Below are positions 6,887 through 13,025 of a stretch of DNA of 64,000 nt, one piece after another. Source of the stretch: Pseudochrobactrum asaccharolyticum (GTDB lineage: Bacteria; Pseudomonadota; Alphaproteobacteria; Rhizobiales; Rhizobiaceae); contig NZ_QNRH01000010.1 of the NCBI RefSeq assembly GCF_003314995.1, forward strand, positions 34,018 to 98,017. Reading direction: 5' to 3'. The notes under the pieces were generated by a model. The model saw only the letters and a program-made list of their open reading frames with translations. It made no database searches and was not told the DNA's origin. Each line of letters begins with the position of its first letter. Position 1 is the stretch's first letter. A program made the translations under genes and the position numbers.

Positions 6887-7101
6887 GCTGCGCGATCCTT
6901 TTTCTTTGGATGTGACAGTTTATCTCGCTCCAGTCGCATATATGCGCGGACTTCGATTTCTGTTTCTGGCCACACTCTGCCGCCTGCACGGAGCCTTTCA
7001 ATTAGACGTCCGTTTTTGGCCGCTTTGATCCCAAAGCGAAAGGTGCCAGTTCCGGTCTCAGATAGAAAAGCTTCAATTTCTTCGAGAAGTTTCTTGCTCA
7101 T
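6883..7101 (-). CDS. Cro-like phage regulator
   Basis: A 72-residue protein (MSKKLLEEIEAFLSETG, then GIKAAKNGRLIERLRAGGRVWPETEIEVRAYM). The pattern of a short helix, a FGIKAAKNGRLIERLRAG helix-turn-helix and VWPETE is common in small rhizobial phage Cro-type regulators. It is the first gene of the leftward operon and lies divergent from the repressor, across three operator-like palindromes. The -10 box ends 6 bases before this ATG, so the message is probably leaderless, in keeping with the missing ribosome site. Start ATG at 7101 is preferred over 7155, which would lie inside the operators. Confidence 0.7.
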   Translation of the reverse strand: MSKKLLEEIEAFLSETGTGTFRFGIKAAKNGRLIERLRAGGRVWPETEIEVRAYMRLERDKLSHPKKKDRAA

Positions 7102-7107
7102 AAATAC

Positions 7108-7136
7108 GATATACACGCAATCGCGTGCATATGCAA
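7108..7136 (-). promoter_or_regulatory. PR-like promoter of the cro operon
   Basis: On the minus strand TTGCAT (7136-7131) and TATATC (7113-7108) are separated by exactly 17 bases. The spacer holds operator site 1. Transcription would begin at or next to the ATG of the Cro-like gene at 7101. Confidence 0.6.
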
Positions 7137-7170
7137 TACACGCAACTACGTGCACACGCTTTTCCGTGCA
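7112..7170. promoter_or_regulatory. three operator-like palindromes (OR-like region)
   Basis: The motif CACGC-N4-GCGTG occurs at 7114-7127 (perfect), 7139-7152 (CACGC-AACT-ACGTG) and 7155-7168 (CACGC-TTTT-CCGTG). Start-to-start spacing is 25 and 16 bases. Site 1 fills the spacer of the leftward promoter; site 3 lies just before a TATGAT box (7171-7176) for the repressor gene. This matches a lambda-type OR that controls both directions. Binding is inferred from position and symmetry. Confidence 0.7.
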
Positions 7171-7176
7171 TATGAT
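7171..7176 (+). promoter_or_regulatory. -10 box of a PRM-like repressor promoter
   Basis: TATGAT lies 11 bases before the repressor ATG at 7188, and no -35 match is visible 17 bases upstream, where operator site 2 ends. A weak, activator-dependent promoter with a leader of only a few bases would fit lambda PRM. Confidence 0.45.
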
Positions 7177-7187
7177 AAAAACAAGAC

Positions 7188-7589
7188 ATGGTAGAAAACT
7201 GGAAAACCCGCCTATTAAAGGCTGTTGATGAAGACCCTAGATCCGACCGAGCCATCAGCTTGGCGGTTGGCCTTGGCGTGAACACAGTTAACGAGCTGCG
7301 CAATACCGATAAATCCCCCAGTATTGATAAAGTTCTCAAGTTGGCAGCGGAGCTTGGTCTGAATCTTGGATATGTACTGTGGGGTGGCGATCAAGATAAA
7401 TCGCCCATCCGCGGGGATAAAGAAATCCTCCAAACCCTGCACCGGATTGAAGGTCTGGATCAGCGCGGCGTGGAAGTTGTGTTCTCGGTGATCGATACAG
7501 TCATCAATCGTCAGCCTTCCAAACAAGAACAGTCATCCTCTGGTGATCAACTTGAGCTCGCCACTCCCCACCGTGAGCCAAAGCCATAG
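7188..7589 (+). CDS. phage CI-like repressor (XRE helix-turn-helix)
   Basis: The 133-residue protein has an XRE-type helix-turn-helix (DRAISLAVGLGVNTVNEL, residues 20-37, followed by SPSIDKVLKLAAELGLNLGYVLWG to about 66). A short C-terminal part probably mediates dimerisation. It lacks the S24 self-cleavage domain of lambda CI, so induction would not proceed by RecA-driven autocleavage. It faces the Cro-like gene across three palindromes and has no ribosome site, consistent with a nearly leaderless message. Its last 86 bases overlap a convergent small gene. Confidence 0.8.
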   Translation: MVENWKTRLLKAVDEDPRSDRAISLAVGLGVNTVNELRNTDKSPSIDKVLKLAAELGLNLGYVLWGGDQDKSPIRGDKEILQTLHRIEGLDQRGVEVVFSVIDTVINRQPSKQEQSSSGDQLELATPHREPKP

Positions 7590-7722
7590 ATTCAGCTAAC
7601 TCCTTAGCTTGGAAATCGACCTTTCTCATAGCCGCCAGCAGGCCGCCATTGAGCGTAGCTACACGGAGCAATTCCAGCTTATCAGCTTCTTTTCCTTTTT
7701 GGATGCGAGCAAACTTAATCAT
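7504..7722 (-). CDS. small phage protein (72 aa)
   Basis: ATG at 7722 has GGAG 8 bases upstream. The product begins MIKFARIQKGKEADKLELL and ends WRAQVDHQRMTVLVWKADD; the composition is that of a genuine globular protein. It overlaps the 3' end of the repressor gene tail-to-tail by 86 bases, so antisense interference with the repressor message is possible. No family is recognised. Confidence 0.6.
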   Translation of the reverse strand: MIKFARIQKGKEADKLELLRVATLNGGLLAAMRKVDFQAKELAESMALAHGGEWRAQVDHQRMTVLVWKADD

Positions 7723-7955
7723 TCACCAACTCCGTGGATAACCTCTCACAACACGCTAACTGCACTTGCAAGAATCTCGCTTCCCGCAAGCGCTTATCAT
7801 TTCACAAAATGAGAACATAGCAAGAACGATTTAACACAAGCGAACAGATTTTTAACGGACTATTAAGGACGCACTAGATGTGGTGGAGTTGAGGTTTGGG
7901 GAGCACAAATAGACGCCATGCACTCAATTGTGACGGTTCATATACGATAGGATAC

Positions 7956-8168
7956 CTAGGCGGCTTTAAAGCGTCGAAAGCCAAACACAGCAATTACAAT
8001 ACCGATCAGCGCTAATACAGCGCCGCCGACACCAACAAACATCGCATCACTGCACTGAATGCCCGGACAGCGATAAGAAGCATCGGAAAGCGCAACCAAT
8101 GCTATCAATAACGCAGCGCCAGTCACAAATAGGCCGGTAGCGATTACAGCGATATAAAGCTTCTTCAT
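7956..8168 (-). CDS. small membrane protein with two helices (70 aa)
   Basis: The protein has an N-terminal membrane segment (MKKLYIAVIATGLFVTGAAL), a short loop with two cysteines (YRCPGIQCSD) and a second membrane segment ending in a basic tail. GGAGATATGT precedes the ATG, a good site. The cysteine pair in the probable periplasmic loop could form a disulfide. It lies in the reversed block between repressor and recombination operon, where phages often place lysogeny or superinfection-exclusion genes; that role is inference. Confidence 0.6.
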   Translation of the reverse strand: MKKLYIAVIATGLFVTGAALLIALVALSDASYRCPGIQCSDAMFVGVGGAVLALIGIVIAVFGFRRFKAA

Positions 8169-8285
8169 ACATATCTCCGCAGGGGATTAACGCCTAACAT
8201 CCGATCTCGGAGTATAGTGAAATACGTCAGTGGTTTGTGTCGCACACAGTCCAAGCCTGCGCTGTCTTACACCCTGCTAGTACCG

Positions 8286-8495
8286 CTAAAACCCAAATAA
8301 ATTCAGTATCTCACCCACCGCCTCTATCAAAGCCTGACCAGCTACCAGCAAGTAGATAAGACCAGCAGCCAATAAAAACAGCAAAACCCGCCCACCGGTG
8401 CGCAATGGGCACAAAGCTCCTGCACCTATAAGTGCGATTATAACAATGATCGTAATCTCTGGATAAAACGCCGGGGTCAGTAAAATAAATTCCAT
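8286..8495 (-). CDS. small membrane protein (69 aa)
   Basis: A hydrophobic protein with two predicted membrane segments (ITIIVIIALIGAGALCP and RVLLFLLAAGLIYLLVAG). The ribosome site is poor. It neighbours another small membrane protein on the same strand. No family is recognised. Similar small membrane proteins in prophages act in exclusion, but nothing in the sequence proves it. Confidence 0.45.
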   Translation of the reverse strand: MEFILLTPAFYPEITIIVIIALIGAGALCPLRTGGRVLLFLLAAGLIYLLVAGQALIEAVGEILNLFGF

Positions 8496-8682
8496 ACAGC
8501 GTTTTTAGCAACCTCTATGACTGAAACAAGAGAGATCACAGTGCCGGCCACCTAGTTTTTTTCATTTGCACTCACATTGCAGATATTTGCAAAATGCCAA
8601 GGCTCTCTAATTAGCAACACCGCTGATCACAAACTTGTGATTATTTCTGGACTCTTAAAATCGACTGAATTAGAGTTGGATT

Positions 8683-8803
8683 AGGTTACGCACTCTCTCA
8701 TCTTAGCATTCAGAGGGGGCTCTGTAAGGTGGTTAGATTGAGCTGCGTAACCTGCAAAACCTACCCCATAAAACGAAGCCTCGGGTAATACCGAGGCTTT
8801 TTA
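8683..8803 (+). ncRNA. candidate structured small RNA with intrinsic terminator
   Basis: Three nested stems are visible. Outer AGGTTACGCA (8683-8692) pairs perfectly with TGCGTAACCT (8744-8753). Middle CATCTTA (8699-8705) pairs with TAAGGTG (8725-8731), one G-U pair. The tip CAGAG-GGGG-CTCTG (8711-8724) closes. A GC-rich terminator with T-run follows at 8776-8804. TGGACT (8648-8653) and TAGAGT (8671-8676), 17 apart, would start transcription at about 8683. No ORF explains the structure. It resembles phage or plasmid regulatory RNAs in shape only; the target is unknown. Confidence 0.5.
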
Positions 8804-8804
8804 T
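8776..8804. terminator. bidirectional terminator
   Basis: AAGCCTCGG (8776-8784) pairs with CCGAGGCTT (8791-8799) around GTAATA, followed by TTTTT on the plus strand and a short T-run on the minus strand. It ends the candidate RNA and also the minus-strand gene stopping at 8814. Confidence 0.8.
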
Positions 8805-8813
8805 TATGGCGTC

Positions 8814-9065
8814 TTACCGCCCAAGTATACGCTCTCGTTTACGTTTTAGCTTATCAGCCATGTGTATCCGCTTGAGCATGACATCTACCAACTTCTTTTG
8901 ATCATACTGGCCAGTCATATATTCGCGAACAGCGGAATTCGCCAAGGCCTGCCCTTCATCGCTTTTTAGCTGAATGAGGGTGGCAGCGCAGATTTGGGAA
9001 AGCGCATTATTAATAATCGAGATATCTTTTGGATCGATTACATTCCTCTGAGTAGATTTTAACAA
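8814..9065 (-). CDS. small phage protein (83 aa, TTG start)
   Basis: A TTG codon at 9065 is preceded by GGAGG with 8-base spacing. The product has an Asn/Ile-rich front (DPKDISIINNALSQICAATL) and a very basic end (DKLKRKRERILGR), so it may bind nucleic acid. It ends at a shared terminator. No family is recognised. The gene is isolated in the reversed block. Confidence 0.55.
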   Translation of the reverse strand: MLKSTQRNVIDPKDISIINNALSQICAATLIQLKSDEGQALANSAVREYMTGQYDQKKLVDVMLKRIHMADKLKRKRERILGR

Positions 9066-9082
9066 TGTAGTATCCTCCAGCC

Positions 9083-9193
9083 CTCTTAATCGGAGTAGTC
9101 CGAAGAGAGCCTAATGAGAGTAACATAGTTAACACCTCAACCCTAATTTTCATTTTCTCTAAAATATCACAGCCCGCCTCGTGCGGGCTTTTT
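9083..9193 (+). ncRNA. possible second structured RNA or terminator-only unit
   Basis: A hairpin, CTCTT-(aat)-CGGA-GTAG-TCCG-AAGAG (9083-9107), is followed 63 bases later by a strong terminator (9171-9193). No coding gene on this strand lies between them or ends nearby. The pattern suggests a short untranslated transcript, but a clear promoter is not seen. The hairpin overlaps the region upstream of the gene starting at 9065 on the other strand. Confidence 0.25.
9171..9193 (+). terminator. intrinsic terminator upstream of the PL-like promoter
   Basis: AGCCCGC (9171-9177), loop CTCGT, GCGGGCT (9183-9189), then TTTTT. The T-run is on the plus strand only. It insulates the rightward operon from upstream transcription. 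Confidence 0.75.
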
Positions 9194-9238
9194 CCTGCCC
9201 TGATTCTGGTATGGTTGGGGTTTGGCTCAATTAAAATA

Positions 9239-9287
9239 CACGCTATTGCGTTTATTGTATTGCAATGCACGCAGTAGCGTGTATATT
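9239..9287 (+). promoter_or_regulatory. PL-like promoter with two operator sites
   Basis: TTGCAA (9260-9265) and TATATT (9282-9287) are 16 bases apart. A perfect CACGC-N4-GCGTG operator fills the spacer at 9268-9281, exactly as in the cro promoter. A second copy with one mismatch (CACGC-TATT-GCGTT) lies at 9239-9252. The promoter drives the recombination operon starting at 9345. Sharing the motif with the OR-like region implies control by the same repressor. Confidence 0.7.
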
Positions 9288-9344
9288 CAACTCATCAACA
9301 GCGCGAAGAAGCACCCGCCGATCCGCTAACCGATGGAGAGAAAC

Positions 9345-9620
9345 ATGCGATACCCGTTTTGCACTGATCTGAGCGACAAAGCTCTCGGCATTACACTGTT
9401 TCAGGATTTTGAATGTGAAGTCGATGTGTCCCTGATCTGGGATAACGGCGAGCCAGTTCTTGAAGTGAACGCGGTCTATGTTGACAGTGAAAACCTGTCC
9501 AAAGGCGAAAGCGCATCGCAGTTTCTCGTTCACATGATCGCAGACAAAGCAGAGCGTGACGACGACCTCCTCACACGCCTCATTGAAGATGAAGAAGCCC
9601 GTTTTCCGAGGGCTGCATGA
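9345..9620 (+). CDS. phage early protein (91 aa), first gene of rightward operon
   Basis: An acidic small protein (MRYPFCTDLSDKALGITLFQ..., with many Asp and Glu in RDDDLLTRLIEDEEARF). The start at 9345 is chosen because GGAGAG precedes it; the ATG at 9333 would overlap that site. Its stop overlaps the next start (ATGA). High acidity is common in phage host-takeover or DNA-mimic proteins, but no family is recognised. Confidence 0.65.
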   Translation: MRYPFCTDLSDKALGITLFQDFECEVDVSLIWDNGEPVLEVNAVYVDSENLSKGESASQFLVHMIADKAERDDDLLTRLIEDEEARFPRAA

Positions 9621-9790
9621 TGGACGAGGAACTCATGACACTCGTCTGGTACGCCTATTGGGATGAAGGCAATACCAAAACTGCTTTGGAGCGCGTCGTT
9701 CAAGTTGTGCGTGATTACGACAAGGCCGCCTTGGCATCAGCTCAAGCTTCATCCGTTACGAAACTCTCTCAGCGCAGAAAGGCAGCATAA
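9617..9790 (+). CDS. small phage ORF (57 aa)
   Basis: It begins at an ATGATG pair overlapping the previous stop and ends TAATG overlapping the next start. The 57-residue product (MMDEELMTLVWYAYWDEGN..., then ERVVQVVRDYDKAALASAQ) is helical, with aromatic residues near the front. Coupling on both sides supports it. Function is unknown. Confidence 0.6.
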   Translation: MMDEELMTLVWYAYWDEGNTKTALERVVQVVRDYDKAALASAQASSVTKLSQRRKAA

Positions 9791-9879
9791 TGGAAGGCAT
9801 TATTCAGGATCTCTGCGCTCTGGTCTCAATCATCATCTTCGTAACAGTCATAGTCATCTATATCGGAGCTTTGACGTGA
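9790..9879 (+). CDS. tiny single-span membrane peptide (29 aa)
   Basis: The peptide is almost entirely one hydrophobic helix (LCALVSIIIFVTVIVIYIGAL) after a short acidic start. Start and stop overlap both neighbours (TAATG and GTGA). Single-span phage peptides can inhibit host enzymes or block superinfection; here only the topology is visible. Confidence 0.5.
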   Translation: MEGIIQDLCALVSIIIFVTVIVIYIGALT

Positions 9880-10187
9880 ATGCGGATTATCAATGGTGGA
9901 GCAATCTGCTCGACGGCCGGCAAATGCCAATTCACGAAGGCGAGCCACAGTGCGGGTACTTCAAAATCCGTAACCGTCGCGGACTGAATAAAGATCTGGC
10001 GCCAATCAAGCGCCCGTTCATTGCGGCAGCCATCTGGAAAGCGCCGGACGGAACTTTCAAAGCAGAGATAGCAGGCCAACCTGTCGAGATCGATCAGGCA
10101 TGGCCGTATGTCGCCAAATATCCAATCACCTATCACGAATATGCCTACTGGCACACCAATGAAAAATGGCCGGAGAAAGCAGCATGA
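9876..10187 (+). CDS. phage protein of unknown function (103 aa, GTG start)
   Basis: GTG at 9876 follows GGAG by 8 bases and overlaps the previous stop. The protein is rich in Trp and Tyr (NADYQWWSNLLDGRQMPIH, then WPYVAKYPITYHEYAYWHTN), resembling small phage proteins I have seen next to RecT genes. It ends in an ATGA overlap with the RecT-like gene. The open frame continues upstream to 9663 but that extension covers two other coupled genes. Confidence 0.65.
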   Translation: MNADYQWWSNLLDGRQMPIHEGEPQCGYFKIRNRRGLNKDLAPIKRPFIAAAIWKAPDGTFKAEIAGQPVEIDQAWPYVAKYPITYHEYAYWHTNEKWPEKAA

Positions 10188-10984
10188 CACAAGTCACAAC
10201 TATTCCTGCAGCCAAACAATCACTGATTACTTCTATGGCCTCTCAGTACGGGATGGAGCCTAAGGCTTTCGCAGATACTGTAAAAGCCACTTGTATGCCG
10301 AACACCGCAAGCAATGAAGAGTTTGCAGCGTTTCTGATGGTGGCCAAAGAATACGGGCTCAATCCGATCACCCGCGAGATTTATGCCTTCCCAAAGAAGG
10401 GTGGCGGTGTTCAGCCAATCGTTGGCGTGGATGGCTGGTTCAACTTGATCAACTCACACCCGCAGTGTGACGGTATCGATTTTGAGGATGAGTTTGACGA
10501 CAAGCGTAATCTGATCGCGGTCAAATGCTCCATCTACCGTAAAGACCGCAATCGTCCGACAGTCGTCACCGAATATATGGATGAATGTAAGCGACCAACC
10601 GAGCCATGGCAAAAGTGGCCAAAGCGTATGCTTCGCCACAAAGCTGCAATTCAGTGTGCTCGCTACGCTTTCGGCTTTGCAGGGATCATTGATCCGGATG
10701 AAGCTGAGCGCTCGCCGGAAGTCATCACTCACGCAGTCGTTATGGCTCCTCCACCAACCATGTCGACCGATCATGAAGCCCCAACAGTTCCATTCGATAG
10801 CACAGCTTTCCTCACCGAGCTCGAAGAAGCACTGACTGTGGCCGGTGACATTGAAACACTCGAGGATATCTGGTCGTCACATGACCCATTGTCAGTTCTC
10901 GAAGGTGATGATCATGCACAGGACGTCGCTCTTAAAATCAAAGAGCGCTGCCTTGCTGCAATCGATACGGGAGCCGCAGCATGA
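10184..10984 (+). CDS. bet: RecT/Bet family single-strand annealing protein
   Basis: The 266-residue protein belongs to the phage recombination protein Bet family (RecT superfamily). It contains the typical FAAFLMVAKEYGLNPITREIYAFP segment and PIVGVDGWFNLINSHPQ, then a KWPKRMLRHKAAIQCARYAFGF region. Bet/RecT anneals complementary single strands during phage recombination, normally with an exonuclease partner; none is obvious here. The start at 10184 has GGAG upstream and overlaps the preceding stop. The symbol follows the family name, not proven function. Confidence 0.85.
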   Translation: MTQVTTIPAAKQSLITSMASQYGMEPKAFADTVKATCMPNTASNEEFAAFLMVAKEYGLNPITREIYAFPKKGGGVQPIVGVDGWFNLINSHPQCDGIDFEDEFDDKRNLIAVKCSIYRKDRNRPTVVTEYMDECKRPTEPWQKWPKRMLRHKAAIQCARYAFGFAGIIDPDEAERSPEVITHAVVMAPPPTMSTDHEAPTVPFDSTAFLTELEEALTVAGDIETLEDIWSSHDPLSVLEGDDHAQDVALKIKERCLAAIDTGAAA

Positions 10985-11376
10985 GCAGATGGACACTCAT
11001 TCTCCATAATGACCTGACTGTTCAAAAGGCCATCAACTGGTTACGCAAAGCACCACGAGGTATGCGTATTGAGTTCAAAATGCCAAAGCGCACCACACCA
11101 CAAAATGACCGCATGTGGGCAATGCTCACGGATATCGCAGCAGAAATGCGCAAGCGCGGCACTGATTACACAACTGACGAATGGAAAGTCATTTTCATGC
11201 ATGCTTGTGGCCGTGAAATGCGACTACTGCCGGCGCTCGATGGCCATGGCTTCATTCCATATGGGCAATCATCATCCGATCTCAGTAAGCAAGAAATGAC
11301 CGATCTGATTGAATTCATGTCGGCCTGGGGTGCTGAGAAAAGTGTGGTTTTCAATGATGAAAGGAGAGCAGCATGA
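10981..11376 (+). CDS. NinB-family phage recombination protein
   Basis: The 131-residue protein fits the NinB/Orf family: a beta-rich front, a basic KMPKRTTPQNDRMWAMLTDIA centre (the PKRT..QN..MWA pattern is diagnostic) and a DYTTDEWKVIFMHA helix. Lambda NinB (Orf) binds single-stranded DNA and replaces RecFOR in RecBCD-independent recombination. It starts within the Bet stop (ATGA), so the two are a coupled recombination module. Confidence 0.85.
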   Translation: MSRWTLILHNDLTVQKAINWLRKAPRGMRIEFKMPKRTTPQNDRMWAMLTDIAAEMRKRGTDYTTDEWKVIFMHACGREMRLLPALDGHGFIPYGQSSSDLSKQEMTDLIEFMSAWGAEKSVVFNDERRAA

Positions 11377-11585
11377 TACAGACAGTTCCTCTTACTGCTC
11401 CTTATGAGTTTCGACGGAGCAAAAAGCTGGCGCAGGCTCATATCCGCTCAACAACTGAATTGATGAACGCACCGGAAGTATTGGCCAACCGTCAAAAGCG
11501 CCTGAACGACCGGATCTCCGATATTCTGGCTGATGAACTGGCAGCAGCTTTATCGACCCTCAACTTCAATGAGGTGCAGGCATGA
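11373..11585 (+). CDS. phage protein of unknown function (70 aa)
   Basis: A small helical protein (PYEFRRSKKLAQAHIRSTTELM..., then LNDRISDILADELAAALSTL), coupled to NinB upstream and to the HNH gene downstream by 4-base overlaps. No family is recognised; the helical, partly basic composition suggests a DNA-associated or adaptor role at most. Confidence 0.6.
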   Translation: MIQTVPLTAPYEFRRSKKLAQAHIRSTTELMNAPEVLANRQKRLNDRISDILADELAAALSTLNFNEVQA

Positions 11586-11965
11586 GCAAGCGCATAGAGT
11601 TTTCCCGCAAAGACAAGGCAAAGATCATCGCCCGTGCAAACGGCAAGTGTGAAAAATGCTATGCAATGCTGAAGACCGGCGAGGGCGAAGTCGATCATAT
11701 TCTGCCCTGCGCACTCGGTGGCGAGGCGACAATGGCCAATGGCCGCCTGCTCTGCCGTGTTTGCCATGTTGAAAAGACGGCCGGAGATATCAAGGCCATT
11801 CGCAAGTCAGACCGGCAGCGTGACAAGGCCAGTGGCGCGGTACGGCCAAAGTCTGCACTGGCAGGCCGGAAACGGCCAAAGCCGGCACTAACGAAAACAC
11901 TGCCACCTCGCGCGATGTTTGTACCTACTAACAACGTAGTATCTGCGAAAGGAGGAAAGTTATGA
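11582..11965 (+). CDS. HNH endonuclease
   Basis: A 127-residue HNH protein. C23/C26 (GKCEKC), the catalytic D38-H39 (VDHILPCALGG) and C58/C61 (LCRVC) form the zinc-stabilised beta-beta-alpha nuclease core. A basic tail follows, rich in Arg, Lys and Pro. In Rhizobiales prophages such proteins commonly follow NinB, so a role in recombination or branch processing is possible. The start and stop overlap both neighbours. It is one of three HNH proteins in the phage block. Confidence 0.8.
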   Translation: MSKRIEFSRKDKAKIIARANGKCEKCYAMLKTGEGEVDHILPCALGGEATMANGRLLCRVCHVEKTAGDIKAIRKSDRQRDKASGAVRPKSALAGRKRPKPALTKTLPPRAMFVPTNNVVSAKGGKL

Positions 11966-12150
11966 CCGAAAATTTATCGGACGACGTACTAATTGGCGCA
12001 AAATCGATTAGCAAATTTAGCGGCTTTCCGGAGCGAACAATTTATCATTTGTGCGCAAAAGGTGCCTTTCCTCATTTTAAAGCCGGTGATTTGTTGTGTG
12101 CACGCAAATCAACAATCATCCGATGGATATCTCAACAAGAAGTCGCTTGA
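11962..12150 (+). CDS. AlpA/excisionase-like DNA-binding protein
   Basis: A 62-residue winged-helix or MerR-type DNA-binding domain: LIGAKSISKFSGFPERTIYHLC, then GAFPHFKAGDLLCARKSTIIRWI. This is the HTH_17/AlpA pattern used by phage regulators and recombination directionality factors. GGAGG lies 7 bases before the ATG. It is the last gene of the operon and closest to the tRNA, where an excisionase would be expected, but the matching integrase is not in the window. Confidence 0.7.
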   Translation: MTENLSDDVLIGAKSISKFSGFPERTIYHLCAKGAFPHFKAGDLLCARKSTIIRWISQQEVA

Positions 12151-12185
12151 TTCTGGAACTACCAGAACTGCGTAGGCCAAATAAT

Positions 12186-12212
12186 AAAAGCCGCCCTTAA
12201 TGGCGGCTTCAT
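12186..12212 (+). terminator. terminator of the rightward phage operon
   Basis: AGCCGCC (12189-12195) and GGCGGCT (12202-12208) form a stem around CTTAAT. The T-run is short, so efficiency is uncertain. It lies 36 bases after the AlpA-like stop. Confidence 0.6.
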
Positions 12213-12370
12213 CGCTTTAATATGTTGCATCCGTGTTGCATGGAGTAATTTGCAATACGTTGAAAACCCTAGAAATCCGCGCTTTTGCATGCAACTCATT
12301 GCAACACGCCAGCAACTAAGAACGTTCATTTAATTGCGATGTATGTAATTGATTTAATTGAATTTTTAAG

Positions 12371-12446
12371 TGGTGCCCGGAGACGGATTTGAACCGCCGA
12401 CACGCGGATTTTCAATCCGCTGCTCTACCAACTGAGCTATCCGGGC
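12371..12446 (-). tRNA. tRNA-Phe (GAA anticodon)
   Basis: The minus strand gives a full 76-base cloverleaf starting GCCCGGAT and ending in encoded CCA. It has a D arm AGCTCAGTTGGTAGAGC, anticodon loop TTGAAAA with GAA for Phe, and TTCAAATCC in the T arm. Its 3' end points at the phage block, the normal geometry for integration at a tRNA 3' end. Confidence 0.95.
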
Positions 12447-12789
12447 ATCCCTGCGAGCCTGTCTGGCTGCTTGGCGGTGTTGGTTGTCCGCCTGATGTGA
12501 GCGCTTTATAGCATTAAATTTTCGCCTGTCCAGCACCCAAAACAGAAATTATGCACAGAACCACCAATTTTTTTCAAAAAGCCCAGATTTCCTTGATTTT
12601 TAACGAGTATTTTCTTTTTGCCATGCACCTGTCATATGTGGAAATGTGAAAATTTTCCTCTTCAGATATGCATTTATGCGTGAATCATCAGAATCCACAG
12701 CCTCCAGATTCTGGTGCGTATCGCGTTTATTCGTATCTACTGCACCCACTCAGGTTTTTTTTGATCGTCGGACGTTGACGGAAGCTCAA
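12447..12789. other. intergenic region upstream of tRNA-Phe and a doubtful ORF
   Basis: About 340 bases without a convincing gene. The part next to the tRNA presumably holds its promoter on the minus strand. The rest is AT-rich, and I see no repeats, hairpins or strong promoter. Confidence 0.5.
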
Positions 12790-12957
12790 ATGAAGCCCTT
12801 TGAGTCAGACATGCCTGATCTGGTTCAGGTTCTTTTCAAAGAAAAATCATACATTGTCTTATATGGTGCAGTGCGTGTCGTCACTGAAGGCGACTTTTAT
12901 AAAAGACGCGACATTCAATCGCTGCGCAAAGAGCCGCATTATAATAATTCCAGATGA
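12790..12957 (+). CDS. doubtful small ORF before the glycine riboswitch
   Basis: A 55-residue reading (MKPFESDMPDLVQVLFKEKS, later VVTEGDFYKRRDIQSLRKEP) with protein-like composition but only a weak site (GGAAG) upstream. A longer frame to 12646 looks less protein-like. No family is recognised. Confidence 0.25.
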   Translation: MKPFESDMPDLVQVLFKEKSYIVLYGAVRVVTEGDFYKRRDIQSLRKEPHYNNSR

Positions 12958-13025
12958 CTTCACCAGCCAGCTACGATAAAAGGCACGCATGTCGAGGAGA
13001 GGATCATATCCTGATTCCTGTTTGT

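Noticed and set aside
9663..9875. Upstream extension of the 103-residue phage gene
   Set aside because: The extension overlaps two coupled small genes with own starts, whereas GTG at 9876 has a good ribosome site and overlap.
12213..12370. TTGCAT/TTGCAA-rich stretch next to tRNA-Phe as an attachment core
   Set aside because: Short TTGCA words recur, but I see no direct copy of the tRNA 3' end or of this stretch elsewhere in the window, so an att call is not supported.
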